A stretch of DNA of 64,000 nt from Acholoe squamosa (taxonomy: Eukaryota > Annelida > Polychaeta > Phyllodocida > Polynoidae): NCBI GenBank assembly GCA_949317995.1, contig OX439047.1, positions 792,501 to 856,500 of the forward strand, read 5' to 3'. Of this stretch, positions 1 to 12,420 are shown in pieces; position 1 is the first letter of the stretch, and every line of letters begins with the position of its first letter. Under the pieces are notes generated by a model, which was given only the letters and a program-made list of their open reading frames with translations, did no database searches and was not told the DNA's origin. The position numbers and the translations under genes were made by a program.

Positions 1-3000
1 GCCCTCTAAGGACCACCATTAGCCCTCTAAGGACTGCTATTAACCCTCTAAGGACCGCCATTAGCCCTGTAAGGACTGCCATTAGCCCTATAAGTACCAC
101 CATTAGCCCTGTAAGGACTGCCATTAGCCCTCTAAGGAATGCCATTAGCCCTCTAAGGACCACCATTAGCTCTCTAAGGACTACCATTAGCCCTCTAAGG
201 ACTGCCATTAGCCCTCTAAGGACCACCATTCGCCCTCTAAGGACTGCCATTAGCCCTCTAAGGACTGCCATTAGCCCTCTATGGACCACCATTTGCCCTC
301 TAAGGACCACCATTAGCCCAGTAAGGACCGCCATTAGCCCTCTAAGGACTGCCATTAGCCCTCTATGGACTGCCATTAGCCCTCTAAGGACCACCATTCG
401 CCCTCTAAGGACTGCCATTAGTCCTCTATGGACTGCCATTAGCCCTCTAAGGACTGCCATTAGGCCTCTAAGGACTGCCATTAGCCCTCTTAGGACCACC
501 ATTAGCCCTCTAAGGACTGCCATTAGCTCTCTAAGGACCGCCATTAGCCCTCTAAGGACCGCCATTAGCCCTCTTAGGACCACCATTAGCCCTCTAAGGA
601 CTGCCATTAGTCCTCTAAGGACCACCATTAGCTCTCTAAGGACTGCCATTAGCCCTCTAAGGACCGCCATTAGCCCTCTTAGGACCACCATTAGCCCTCT
701 AAGGACTGCCATTAGCCCAGTAAGGACCGCCATTAGCCCTCTAAGGACTGCCATTAGCCCTCTAAGGACTGCCATTAGCCCTCTAAGGACCACCATTAGC
801 CCGCTAAGGACCACCATTAGCTCTCTAAGGACCGCCATTAGCCCTCTAAGGACCGCCATTAGCCCTCTTAGGACCACCATTAGCCCTCTAAGGACTGCCA
901 TTAGTCCTCTAAGGACCACCATTAGCCCTCTAAGGACTGCCATTAGCTCTCTAAGGACCACCATTAGCCCTCTAAGGACCACCATTAGCCCTCTAAGCAC
1001 CACCATTAACCCTCTAAGGACCGCCATTAGCCCTATAAGGACCACCATTAGCCCTCTAAGGACCACCATTAGCTCTCTAAGGACCACCATTAGCCCTCTA
1101 AGGACTGCCATTAGCCCTCTAAGGACTGCCATTAGCCCTCTAAGGACCACCATTAGCCCTCTAAGGACCACCATTAGCCCTCTAAGGACCGCCATTAGCT
1201 CTCTAAGGACCACCATTAGCTCTCTAAGGACCACCATTAGCCCTCTAAGGACCGCCATTAGCCCTCTAAGGAACACCATTAGCCCGCTAAGGACCACCAT
1301 TAGCTCTCTAAGGACCGCCATTAGCCCTCTAAGGACCGCCATTAGCCCTCTTAGGACCACCATTAGCCCTCTAAAGACTGCCATTAGTCCTCGAAGGACC
1401 ACCATTAGCCCTCTAAGGACTGCCATTAGCCCTCTAAGGACTGCCATTAGCCCTCTAAGGACCACCATTAGCCCGCTAAGGACCACCATTAGCTCTCTAA
1501 GGACCAGCATTAGCCCTCTAAGGACCGCCATTAGCCCTCTTAGGACCACCATTAGCCCTCTAAGGACTGCCATTAGTCCTCTAAGGACCACCATTAGCCC
1601 TCTAAGGACTGCCATTAGCTCTCTAAGGACCACCATTAGCCCTCTAAGGACCACCATTAGCCCTCTAAGCACCACCATTAGCCCTCTAAGGACTGCCATT
1701 AGCCCTCTAAGGACTGCCATTGGCTCTCTAAGGACCACCATTAGCCCTCTAAGGACTGCCATTAGCCCTCTAAGGACTGCCATTAGCCCTCTAAGGACCA
1801 CCATTAGCCCGCTAAGGACCACCATTAGCTCTCTAAGGACCACCATTAGCCCTCTAAGGACCGCCATTAGCTCTCTAAGGACCGCCATTAGCCCTCTAAA
1901 GACCGCCAATAGCCCTCTAAGGACCACCATTAGCCCTCTAAGGACTGCCATTAGTCCTCTAAGGACCGCCATTAGCCCTCTAAGGACTGCCATTAGCCCT
2001 CTAAGGACCGCCATTAGCCCTCTAAGGACCACCATTAGCCCTCTAAGCACCACCATTAGCCCTCTTAGGACTGCCATTGGCTCTCTAAGGACCACCATTA
2101 GCCCTCTTAGGACTGCCATTGGCTCTCTAAGGACCACCATTAGCCCTCTAAGGACTGCCATTAGCCCTCTAAGGACTGCCATTAGCACTCTAAGGACCAC
2201 CATTAGCCCTCTAAGGACCACCATTAGCTCTCTAAGCACCGCCATTAGCCCTCTAAGGACCGCCATTAGCCCTCTAAGGACCACCATTAGCCCTCTAAGG
2301 ACTGCCATTAACCCTCTAAGGACAGCCATTAGGCCTCTAAGGACCGCCATTAGCCCTCTATGGACCACCATTAGCCCTCTAAGGACTGCCATTAACCCTC
2401 TAAGGACCGCCATTAGCCCTCTAAGGACCACCATTAGCCCTCTAAGGACCGCCATTAGCCCTATAAGGACCACCATTAGCCCTCTAAGGACTGCCATTGG
2501 CTCTCTAAGGACCACCATTGGCTCTCTAAGGACCACCATTCGCCCTCTAAGGACTGCCATTAGCCCTCTAAGGACCACCATTAGCCCTCTAAGGACTGCC
2601 ATTAGCCCTCAAAGGACCACCATTAGCCCTCTAAGGACCACCATTAGCCCTCTAAGGACCACCATTAGCCCTCTAAGGACCACCATTAGCCCTCTAAGGA
2701 CTGCCATTAGCCCTCTAAGGATTGTCATTACCCCTCTAAGGACCACCATTAGCCCTCTAAGGACCACCATTAGCCCTCTAAGGACCACCATTAGCCCTCT
2801 AAGGACTGCCATTAGCCCTCTATGGACTGCCATTAGCCCTCTAAGGACTGCCATTAGCCCTCTATGGACCACCATTAGCCCTCTAAGGACCACCATTAGC
2901 CCTCTAAGGACTGCCATTAGCCCTCTAAGGACTGCCATTAGCCCTCTAAGGACCGCCATTAGCCCTCTAAGGACCGCCATTAGCCCTCTAAGGACCACCA

Positions 3001-3507
3001 TTAGCCCTCTAAGGACCACCATTAGCCCTCTAAGGACCACCATTAGCCCTCTAAGGACCACCATTAACCCTCTAAGGACCACCATTTGCTCTCTAAGGAC
3101 CGCCATTAGCCCTCTAAGGACCACCATTAGCCCTCTAAGGACCACCATTAGCCCTCTAAGGACTGCCATTAGCCCTCTAAGGACCACCATTGGCCCTCTA
3201 AGGACCGCCATCCACCCTCTAAGGACCGCCATTAGCCCTCTAAGGACTGCCATTAGCCCTCTATGGACTGCCATTAGCCCTATAAGAACCACCATTAGCC
3301 CTCTTAGGACTGCCATTAGCTCTCTAAGGACCACCATTAGCCCTCTAAGGACCACCATTGGCCCTCTAAGGACCACCATTAGCCCTCTAAGGACCGCCAT
3401 TAGCCCTCTAAGGACTGCCATTAGCCCTCTAAGGACCACCATTGGCCCTCTAAGGACCACCATTAGCCCTCTAAGGACCGCCATTAGCCCTCTAAGGACT
3501 GTCATTA
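1..3507. repeat. 21-bp minisatellite, about 167 units, continuing off the left edge
   Basis: Head-to-tail units of the form GCCCTCTAAGGACYRCCATTA fill the first 3.5 kb. Variants alternate mainly between GGACCACC, GGACTGCC and GGACCGCC. Because 21 is a multiple of three, one minus-strand frame stays open with a seven-residue period (2609-3505). That follows from the unit length and is not evidence of a gene. Rare unit variants recur at fixed spacing, see findings. Confidence 0.98.
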
Positions 3508-3621
3508 AATGGAGTTTCTAGGCCATTTCCTGTTTTAAGCCTCCAGAAATGTTGCAAATGAAATGAGAATCCATGTATCCTCTGTCATTACGATGCATTA
3601 ATGCAGCCCTCTTAGGTTACC

Positions 3622-3758
3622 TGCCAAGGCTGCATTTCTGCCAAGGCTGCATTTCTCCCAAGGCTGCATTTCTCCCAAGGCTGCATTTCTGCCAAGGCTG
3701 CATTTCTGCCAAGGCTGCATTTCTGCCAAGGCTGCATTTATGACAAGGCTGCATTTAT
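3622..3758. repeat. 17-bp minisatellite, 8 units
   Basis: TGCCAAGGCTGCATTTC is repeated eight times with small changes (last units TGACAAGG...). It lies about 115 bp after the 21-bp array. Confidence 0.93.
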
Positions 3759-4225
3759 GACGACCAAGGGGAATGATGCATTAAAGGGTGAAAAACTGGC
3801 ATATATTCACCCATGTCCCATATAGATTTTAAGATATGCCAATCAAATCTCACTGATCTCACAAATTAGGATATATGAGTGATCCATGTCGACTTGAAGA
3901 AAAAGCAATCTAATACTTCCAAGTTCCATGTCAATTTTATACCAATTTTCTTCCATATTGAAAGAAAAAGCTCTTTGTCACAATGCCTCATGTTTAGCAT
4001 TGTTTTCAAGTAATGGCATGACCCATACATAACCCAGTAAGTGTGTCAGCTGTGACATGTGATACCTCCATGGGAAGGGACATGAGCTCTGGAATGTTAT
4101 GGTTAAACAAGAAATGAAGCAGCAAGAGAGGGATAGGGACGTATAAAAAGTCGACAGGCAAACAAATGAGGCATAACAAGATAAAAAAAAATGTGGGTTA
4201 TAGTGAGTGGGCGAGCAATGGTTTC
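3759..4225. other. no gene seen
   Basis: AT-rich sequence without a supported reading frame, RNA gene or clear repeat. Confidence 0.6.
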
Positions 4226-4469
4226 TTAACCCTTTAAGGTCAGGTGATGCATTATTGCATCATGCCCATTGGATGCATAATGTAGCCCTGGTGAGTAACT
4301 CACTGGGGCTATATTCATGCATCATGCTGACCCTACTGACTTGTCATGATGCACCAAAGAAGTGCTGGTGAGCAGTCTCACCAGCACTTCATGAGTAGAC
4401 TCATCGGTACTTCATTGGTGCATCCTGCTAACCAATGGGCATGATGCACCAATACAATAAGCCGGTTAA
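4226..4469. mobile_element. TTAA-flanked hairpin MITE (CCCTTTAA family)
   Basis: It begins TTAA-CCCTTTAAGG and ends near GCCGG-TTAA, so the right terminus is degenerate. The interior is the family hallmark: short hairpins built on GATGCATCATGCCCATTGG, on GTAGCCCTGGTGAGTAACTC with its complement, and on GATGCACCAA...AAGTGCTGGTGAGCA followed by its inverted copy. No coding capacity. The TTAA target and CCC...GGG ends resemble piggyBac-type elements (inference). Confidence 0.7.
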
Positions 4470-4779
4470 GTTCTGCTAATGCACCACAGCTGACGCCTCC
4501 GTAGTAAAGAAAACAGGAGCCCAGCAATGTGGGGCTCCAACTGCACCATAGAAGAAAGACCCCCCAGAGAGGGAGCTAGTTAGGTGGAATAATATGTTAA
4601 TATGTGTCAAGGTGAAGGTATACCGCAAAACCCCTCGCTTCTAAGCGACGGGTTATAGACCATTTCAGACCCTTGGTGGAGTTTGTAGTTTTAGTCTAAA
4701 CTCCAGATGCTGCTTATACCAGGGGGATATACTGAGTTAGACTTTGGTAAGAGAACCTGTCTAATATCAACCCCCTGGT
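4470..4779. other. no gene seen
   Basis: Only a short hairpin near 4636-4655 (CCCCTCGCTTCTAAGCGACGGG) stands out. Confidence 0.5.
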
Positions 4780-4923
4780 GTGGTATATTAAGCTAATAGA
4801 TCATGGATGTTGGAGCCCTAGGGGAGTCTATGCTGGATATACCCGAGCCGCGGAGCGGCGAGGGTATATCCAGCATAGACTCCCCGTGGGCTCCAACATC
4901 CATGAACTAATAGGTTTATACCA
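4780..4923. repeat. near-perfect palindrome, about 50-bp arms
   Basis: The left arm (4793-4844) and right arm (4862-4913) are inverted copies containing GGATGTTGGAGCCC and AGTCTATGCTGGATATACCC. They are separated by a GC-rich 17-bp centre (around GAGCCGCGGAGCGGCGA). Weaker pairing extends outward to 4780 and 4923. It has no coding content and looks like a palindromic foldback element. Confidence 0.9.
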
Positions 4924-5071
4924 CGATTTCCTCCATTTTGTATTAATTTCTTACCTGATATCCAAAGATTATAGCCAGGAGAATACATTTTGTAAAAGCA
5001 AGGGATACGGCCCGGGTCACCGCTCTGCGCGAAGCCATTGTTTTTGTTCCTTGCCGGGACAGGTACCGCCG

Positions 5072-5432
5072 TGTTTACAGTCACTTTTCATATGGAATCC
5101 AGCCATGACATGTTATAATATTAAAATCCCAAGAAGTATTCGATCCATAGACAAGGAATGCGTGCTAATTTTCTCCATTTTCTTCGATATATATAAGAAT
5201 CCATTGATTTTCCCAAAGTAAGTGAGTCGCGGTCCGGCCATTCCCACCCGCCTCCGTACGAGGAAGACGCCGAAAATTTCGGACCGGTTTGGAAAATCAA
5301 TGGATTCTTATTTATATTGAAGAAAATGGAGACAATTAGCACGCATTCCTCGTCTATGGATCGAATAGTTCTTGGGATTTTAATATTATAGCATGTCATG
5401 GTTGGATTCCATACGAAAAGTGAGTGTGAACA
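5072..5432. repeat. long inverted repeat, about 145-bp arms around a 70-bp spacer
   Basis: Arm 5072-5217 and arm 5288-5432 are inverted copies, about 90 percent alike by eye. Both contain ATTTTAATATTATA and AATCAATGGATTCTTAT (as complements). The spacer is GC-richer (GGTCCGGCC...GAAAATTTCGGACC). Reading frames on the two strands encode near-identical peptides only because of this symmetry. The right arm is also the left part of the dispersed repeat at 5288-5755. Confidence 0.9.
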
Positions 5433-5755
5433 TTCGGTATCTCTCCGGTCAAGGCCTTATTTATGTTTGCTTTGGATTTCATCACCGTTCAGTGTGGCGC
5501 TATGGCTAAGGCCTTCGCCTACCACCACTGCGGCCGGGGTTCAATTCTCATACGAGTTGGCACGATTTTTCACTATGGAAAATGGCTAGATTAACTTTGT
5601 ATAGCTGCCATAATTTCCAAAAATATTCTAAGTCCAACTTGACCCCGAAAAAGTATATACCAAAAATTCTAAAAACGCACAAGGGTGGTATATGCAGAAT
5701 ATACCACGTATATATCGCATATAAAACCACCGGAAGTGCCAGAATAGTGGTATAA
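5288..5755 (+). mobile_element. dispersed repeat with tRNA-like (SINE-like) core, copy 1
   Basis: It matches 33448-33910 along its whole length. A tRNA-like stretch sits at about 5491-5560, with a box-A-like GGCGCTATGGCTAAGG and a box-B-like GGGTTCAATTC, as in tRNA-derived SINEs. It is followed by ACGAGTTGG...ATTTTTCAC and ends near CAGAATAGTGGTATA in both copies. There is no poly-A tail or coding region. An alternative is a larger foldback element that captured a SINE. Confidence 0.7.
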
Positions 5756-6055
5756 ATCCCAGTCACAAACTGAGGGTGGTGTAATATACAGGCGTGTGCG
5801 GCTTACATTGCACGGTTTTACAGTAGTATTATAGTGACTGTATGTGCACAGCTCTATAGCACCCTGTGTGACCTCTCCCATGACCTTCTCACCCTGCTCC
5901 TTCTCAGCCTGTACATATACCATAGTCACCTGTTTAAGAACCCGGGCGCTTATTAAATTCAAAACCAGCCTTTGTTGGAGAGGCATTTATTTGAATACTA
6001 GTAAGCGTAATTTGATGATCTTTATGTCAAATAAAACGATTCTTCAAATATGTTA

Positions 6056-6168
6056 GGTGTCACTATATCTGTTGCATCTGATGACGTCACGAGTGACAAA
6101 ATGAGTGACAAAATACAGAAATCTTTGATTATGTAGCCTATTAACGAAAGTAGTGAAGAGATCCAGAG

Positions 6169-6218
<50 letters not shown>

Positions 6219-6322
6219 ACACGGAGCATTTAGTATCGTACAGTATTGTGCAAGCACAGCTTTGGCAATCGTGACGTCATCAGATGCATCAGATAAATCT
6301 CCTACTCCCCTCTATAGTGACA
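6056..6322. repeat. imperfect inverted repeat with TGACGTCA sites around a (GA)n tract
   Basis: GTGTCACTATATCTG...GCATCTGATGACGTCAC at the left is mirrored by GTGACGTCATCAGATGC...TATAGTGACAG at the right. A GA dinucleotide microsatellite fills about 6170-6214. The perfect TGACGTCA octamer lies in each arm. Probably a small foldback element. The octamer matches the CREB/ATF consensus but no nearby gene is visible. Confidence 0.7.
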
Positions 6323-6507
6323 GATATTTCAATAATAATGCCAGGATCTTCATATTTATCATAGAGTACATCAAAATAGGCTATCATGACAATAGGGTAG
6401 TGTTTTTCTTTGAGTTTGTTTTCAAACCTGTGTACACCTAGTGCTTATTCGACCTGTCAAAATTATTTTGAGACCCCCCGCGCTTAAACAGGGCATAACG
6501 GTACAGT

Positions 6508-7738
6508 CACAACTGCACAGTCATCGTTATCCCTTGTCATCCTATACCACTTCTCAGCCCGACATGTAATGACACAGTCATCGTTATCCCTTGTCATGCT
6601 ATACCACTTCTCAGCCCGACATGTAATGACACAGTCATCGTTATCCCTTGTCATGCTATACCACTTCTCAGCCTCGACATGTAATGACACAGTCATCATT
6701 ATCCCTAGTCATCCTATACCACTTCTCAGCCCGACATATAATGACACGGTCATCATTATCCGTTGTCATCCTTTACCACTTCTCAGCCTCGACATGTAAT
6801 GACACAGTCATCATTATCGCTTGTCATCCTTTACCACTTCTCAGCCCCAACATGTAATGACACAGTCATCATTATCCCTTGTCATCCTTTACCACTTCTC
6901 AGCCTCGACATGTAATGACACAGTCATCATTATCCCTTGTCATCCTTTACCACTTCTCAGCCCCAACATGTAATGACACAGTCATCATTATCCCTTGTCA
7001 TCCTTTACCACTTCTCAGCCCCAACATGTAATGACACAGTCATCATTATCCCTTGTCATCCTTTACCACTTCTCAGCCCCAACATGTAATGACACAGTCA
7101 TCATTATCCCTTGTCATCCTTTACCACTTCTCAGCCCCAACATTTAATGACACAGTCATCATTATCCCTTGTCATCCTTTACCACTTCTCAGCCCGACAT
7201 GTAATGACACAGTCATCATTATCCCTTGTCATCCTATACCACTTCTCAGCCCCAACATGTAATGACACAGTCATCATTATCCCTTGTCATCCTATACCAC
7301 TTCTCAGCCCGACATGTAATGACACGGTCTTCATTATCCGTTGTCATCCTATACCTCTTCTCAGCCCCAACATGTAATGACACAGTCATCATTATCCCTT
7401 GTCATCCTATACCACTTCTCAGCCCCCAACATGTAATGACACAGTCATCATTATCCCTTGTCATCCTATACTACTTCTAAGCCTCGACGTGTAATGACAC
7501 AGTCATCATTATCCCTTTTCATCCTATACCACTTCTCAGCCTCGACATGTAATGACACAGTCATCATTATCCCTTTTCATCCTATACCACTTCTCAGCCC
7601 GACATGTAATGACACGGTCGTCATTATCCGTTGTCATCCTATACCACTTCTCAGCCCGACATGTAATGACACAGTTATCGTTATCCCTTGTCATCCTTTA
7701 CCACTTCTCAGCCCCCACATGTAATGACACAGTCATGT
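6508..7738. repeat. 58-bp minisatellite, about 21 units
   Basis: The units run from CAGTCATCATTATCCCTTGTC through ACCACTTCTCAGCCC to ACATGTAATGACA. Units vary at CCCCAAC/CCGAC/CTCGAC and ATACC/TTACC. All short reading frames here are the repeat read in different frames. Confidence 0.97.
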
Positions 7739-7745
7739 AGCTCGT

Positions 7746-8014
7746 TATGGAATGATCATTTTAAATGACTGGGGGATGGGGGTTGTGGGATTGAGGGAGT
7801 CAAAATATTTTCAAACCCTTACCGAAGGTCAAAATCTTTCAGCCCCTCTGAAGACGGTCAAAATAATTTACATGTTTTCAACAAAAAAGCCTGCATGTTA
7901 CCATAGGACACAAGTTTCAGCTCCCCTGGTAGGTCAAATAAAAGTAGAAGTCTTTTTAGCGCATCTCTGTGTAAACCCACCCCCACCCCCTTTAAAAGGT
8001 AATCACTCCCTTAG
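7746..8014. mobile_element. GGAGTGATCATT-type MITE, diverged copy
   Basis: The left end TGGAATGATCATTTTAAATG and right end TAATCACTCCCTTA are inverted relatives of the termini of the better copy at 42415-42720. The interior has the same mix of G-rich and C-rich runs and TCAAAATATTTT-like blocks. Confidence 0.55.
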
Positions 8015-8332
8015 CAGTAATGGTATTTTGTGATTCATAAAGGGGCACGATCAAATATAGTTTCAGAAAATCTTAGGTAACAATAAGCTCCATAAAGGAA
8101 TCTTAGAACCCAAAATCTTATAATTTTTATTCTTAAAATTCATGTGTAGTATGATTTACTCGGCTTTACCTCGTGGGACATCCCTCAGTCAGACCAATAG
8201 TCATGTGGCTTTGGCTATAGAGGTGTGATAGGTTACAGGCAGTATTAGCTTATCTCACTTTGCCAGCTTATCTGTGCATGTAAGATAAGGACCAAGTACA
8301 GACATAGAGACAGGTGGCACAGGTGGAATGGA
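8015..8332. other. no gene seen
   Basis: Ordinary AT-rich spacer with no supported feature. Confidence 0.5.
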
Positions 8333-8693
8333 ATAACTCTTTAAAAGCCGCTGATGCAGGAGTGCATCATGCCCATTGGTCGGCATGATGCACCAATGAA
8401 GTGCTGGCCAGACTGCTCTCGGGGACTTCATTTTGCAGGGTCGGCATGATGCTTGCATAAACTGATTATTGAACCTCTACAGCACTTCAATAGGGCATTA
8501 TATAGGCAGCATGATGCATGAATGTAGCCCTGGTGAGTGACTCACCAGGGCTACATTCATTAGCATGATTACCAATAGGGTATTGATGCATGAATGTAGC
8601 CCTGGTGAGTAACTCGCCAGGGCTACATCCATTAACATGGTGACCAATAGCCACGATATGGAAGTGTGTTTTTATCGGCCTTTAAAGGGTTAA
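8333..8693. mobile_element. CCCTTTAA-family hairpin MITE
   Basis: The left end TAACTCTTTAAAAGCCGCTG pairs with the right end GGCCTTTAAAGGGTTAA. The interior has the GATGCACCAATGAAGTGCTGG hairpin half and two copies of the GTAGCCCTGGTGAGT...ACTC(A/G)CCAGGGCTAC hairpin. The left TTAA is mutated (ATAA). Confidence 0.72.
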
Positions 8694-8839
8694 TATTGAT
8701 ACCACAGATCAGTATGCATAATCCATTATGAGCAATATAATAATGGTTTATGGTGCGATTTGTTCACTCCATTGAATTCAACATAGTCACACGTTTATCT
8801 TACATTTTATATGGGACACATGGAGCTTTGACTATTTCA

Positions 8840-8990
8840 GGGTCACTAATGCATTAATGCATCATGCTCACTGCTTGATACACTCCTGGAGGCTTGGCAT
8901 GATGCACAAATGAACAACCTGGAAGCAGACATCCTAACGCTTCATTTGTGCATCATGCAGACCAATCGCCCTGGTTCATTATTGTATCTG
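8840..8990. mobile_element. partial hairpin MITE of the CCCTTTAA family
   Basis: Contains TAATGCATCATGCTCACTG and a GATGCACAAATGAA...TTCATTTGTGCATCATG hairpin but lacks recognisable CCCTTTAA ends. Confidence 0.5.
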
Positions 8991-9200
8991 TGGCTCTTCA
9001 AGTGGTAATTAGTTTTGAGGAATAATTCTACAAATCAAACTTTCATAAGGGTGAACACCCGGGTGCTTATTGATTTCAAGTCAGCTGTACCCCCAGCACC
9101 CATTCAAGACTAGTGATTATTAAAGACCAGCGCTTTTTTCAAGACCAGCACTAATACAGGCCGGTAATTTATGTGAAGTGACAAAGTCTCAGGTTCCTCC

Positions 9201-11316
9201 TAATACAACTCAGTGTAGTGTGTGTCTTACATGTCAGGGTGCACCTTATACAGAACTCAGTGTAGTGTGTGTCTTACATGTCAGGGTGCACCTTATACAG
9301 AACTCAGTGTAGTGTGTGTCTTACATGTCAGGGTGCACCTTATACAGAACTCAGTGTAGTGTGTATCTTACATGTCAGGGTGCACCTTATACAGAACTCA
9401 GTGTAGTGTGTGTCTTACATGTTGGGTGCACCTTATACAGAACTCAGTGTAGTGTGTGTCTTACATGTCAGGGTGCACCTTATACAGAACTCAGTGTAGT
9501 GTGTGTCTTACATGTTGGGTGCACCTTATACAGAACTCAGTGTAGTGTGTGTCTTACATGTCAGGGTGCACCTTATACAGAACTCAGTGTAGTGTGTGTC
9601 TTACATGTAGGGGTGCACCTTATACAGAACTCAGTGTAGTGTGTGTCTTACATGTTGGGTGCACCTTATACAGAACTCAGTGTAGTGTGTGTCTTACATG
9701 TCAGGGTGCACCTTATACAGAACTCAGTGTAGTGTGTGTCTTACATGTCAGGGTTCACCTTATACAGAACTCAGTGTAGTGTGTGTCTTACATGTTGGGT
9801 GCACCTTATACAGACCTCAGTGTAGTGTGTGTCTTACATGTCAGGGTGCACCTTATACAGAACTCAGTGTAGTGTGTGTCTTACATGCAGGGGTGCACCT
9901 TATACAGAACTCAGTGTAGTGTGTGTCTTACATGTTGGGTGCACCTTATACAGAACTCAGTGTAGTGTGTGTCTTACATGTCAGGGTGCACCTTATACAG
10001 AACTCAGTGTAGTGTGTGTCTTACATGTCAGGGTTCACCTTATACAGAACTCAGTGAAGTGTGTGTCTTACATGTCAGGGTGCACCTTATACAGAACTCA
10101 ATGTAGTGTGTGTCTTACATGTAGGGGTGCACCTTATACAGAACTCAGTGTAGTGTGTGTCTTACATGTCAGGGTGCACCTTATACAGAACTCAGTGTAG
10201 TGTGTGTCTTACATTTCAGGGTGCACCTTATACAGAACTCAGTGTAGTGTGTGTCTTACATGTAGGGGTGCACCTTATACAGAACTCAGTGTAGTGTGTG
10301 TCTTACATGTCAGGGTGCACCTTATACAGAACTCAGTGTAGTGTGTGTCTTACATGTAGGGGTGCACCTTATACAGAACTCAGTGTAGTGTGTGTCTTAC
10401 ATGTTGGGTGCACCTTATACAGAACTCAGTGTAGTGTGTGTCTTACATGTCAGGGTGCACCTTATACAGAACTCAGTGTAGTGTGTGTCTTATATGTAGG
10501 GGTGCACCTTATACAGAACTCAGTGTAGTGTGTGTCTTACATGTTGGGTGCACCTTATACAGAACTCAGTGTAGTGTGTGTCTTACATGTCAGGGTGCAC
10601 CTTATACAGAACTCAGTGTAGTGTGTGTCTTACATGTCAGGGTGCACCTTATACAGAACTCAGTGTAGTGTGTGTCTTACATGTAGGGGTGCACCTTATA
10701 CTGAACTCAGTGTAGTGTGTGTCTTACATGTTGGGTGCACCTTATACAGAACTCAATGTAGTGTGTGTCTTACATGTCAGGGTGCACCTTATACAGAACT
10801 CAGTGTAGTGTGTGTCTTACATGTCAGGGTGCACCTTATACAGAACCCAGTGTAGTGTGTGTCTTACATGTTGGGGTGCACCTTATACAGAACTCAGTGT
10901 AGTGTGTGTCTTACATGTCAGGGTTCACCTTATACAGAACTCAGTGTAGTGTGTGTCTTACATGTCAGGGTGCACCTTATACAGAACTCAGTGTAGTGTG
11001 TGTCTTACATGTTGGGGTGCACCTTATACAGAACTCAGTGTAGTGTGTGTCTTACATGTAGGGGTGCACCTTATACAGAACTCAGTGTAGTGTGTATCTT
11101 ACATGTAGGGGTGCACCTTATACAGAACTCAGTGTAGTGTGTGTCTTACATGTCAGGGTGCACCTTATACAGAACTCAATGTAGTGTGTGTCTTACATGT
11201 AGGGGTGCACCTTATACAGAACTCAGTGTAGTGTGTGTCTTACATGTCAGGGTGAACCTTATACAGAACTCAGTGTAGTGTGTGTCTTACATGTAGGGGT
11301 GCACCTTATACTGAGG
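9201..11316. repeat. 46-47-bp minisatellite, about 45 units
   Basis: The unit is ACATGTCAGGGTGCACC + TTATACAGAACTCAGTGTAG + TGTGTGTCTT. Three length variants at the TGTCAGGG/TGTAGGGG/TGTTGGG position give 46- or 47-bp units that shift frame, so short reading frames appear and vanish. Not coding. Confidence 0.97.
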
Positions 11317-11498
11317 TTGCTGGTTCCTTTGTAGGGGACACCAATGCTTGATCTGGTACCCAGACAGATAAGCACTAATAGCAGCCGACATGATGGGTAC
11401 CAGGTGTATTGTAATGCACCCTTTAAAGTCTGCAGTGAATGAGGGGAATTAGCTCATTGGTCAATAATGTATCCCGATAGGTCGGTATAGGCCAGGTA

Positions 11499-11612
11499 TA
11501 TAAGCAAATGTCAACGACCATGGGATATTTTTTAATCGTATTCCCAGAAGTGCTTCTGCCCGTATTCAACGAGGCCTTAAATATCCCATGGGAGTTGAGA
11601 TTTGCATTTATG
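11499..11612. repeat. foldback sequence, about 34-bp arms
   Basis: Left arm ATAAGCAAATGTC...CCATGGGATATTT (11499-11532) is inverted at AAATATCCCATGGGAGTTG...TTTGCATTTAT (11578-11612). The loop is about 45 bp. No gene. Confidence 0.7.
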
Positions 11613-12185
11613 CCATGGCTCTAGGGGGTAAACTTGCTTTAAAATAAAGAAACACAACCACATTTACTTATTTTCAATGCGTCGAGTCGTCCATGACACC
11701 TTGCTCGACGAAGTAGGTCACGTGATACGGAGCTAGCCGCTGCTTTTAGTTTCGAATATAATGTTCCTTGCGCAGGGCAAAATATTTTTTTTAACAGCTC
11801 AATTTCTTAGATATATCTTAAACAAATCATAACATAACACTATTTAGCTAGCTCAATCATTCTTTTTTCGTAAAACTTGTAAGAACTATACCTAAATTCA
11901 AAACTAATTAGCTCTGTATAAATTTCAAAATGGTGCCGCTGAATATGCGAGGATCGTATTCCACCCCCCCCCCATTGAATACGGCGTAAGTAGTACTAAT
12001 ATATAGTGTCGTTGATATTAGCCATGGCATAAAACAGAATATCATGCCCTCCACCCACCTACCCACCAAGTCTACTGATCAATATCCAGTATATAAGCCT
12101 ACTTGACTTATCATGAGTCCCACACAATAGGTCAACATGATACTCGCTGATAATAAAGATTTATGATATATCATGTAGAACAAGC
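11613..12185. other. no gene seen
   Basis: AT-rich sequence with one C run near 11965. Nothing coding. Confidence 0.5.
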
Positions 12186-12420
12186 ACTTACAGAGCTGCT
12201 GACGCAGGAGTGCATCATGCCCATTGGTGGTCATGATGCTCTAATGAAGTGCCAGTAAACAGACTTACCATCACTTCATTGGTGCATCATGACCACGACT
12301 GATGCAATGCTGCAATAGATGCCTTAAATGGTTAAAGTAACAGTTTAAAGCACCTTGATGCAGCCTTGCAGGAGCTGGTCATTGGTCGTCATGATGCGCC
12401 AATCAAGTACTGGTGAGGCT
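12186..12420. mobile_element. one CCCTTTAA-family hairpin MITE and a second fragment
   Basis: GCTGCTGACGCAGGAGTGCA starts the first, with the AATGAAGTGCCAGT...ACTTCATTGGTGCATCATG hairpin, ending GCCTTAAATGGTTAAAG at 12335. A second partial start follows (GTTTAAAGCACCTTGATGCA) to about 12420. Confidence 0.58.

Noticed and set aside
2609-3505. 298-aa minus-strand reading frame with a seven-residue repeat
   Set aside because: It exists because the 21-bp minisatellite unit is a multiple of three; no start context, splice sites or non-repetitive sequence.
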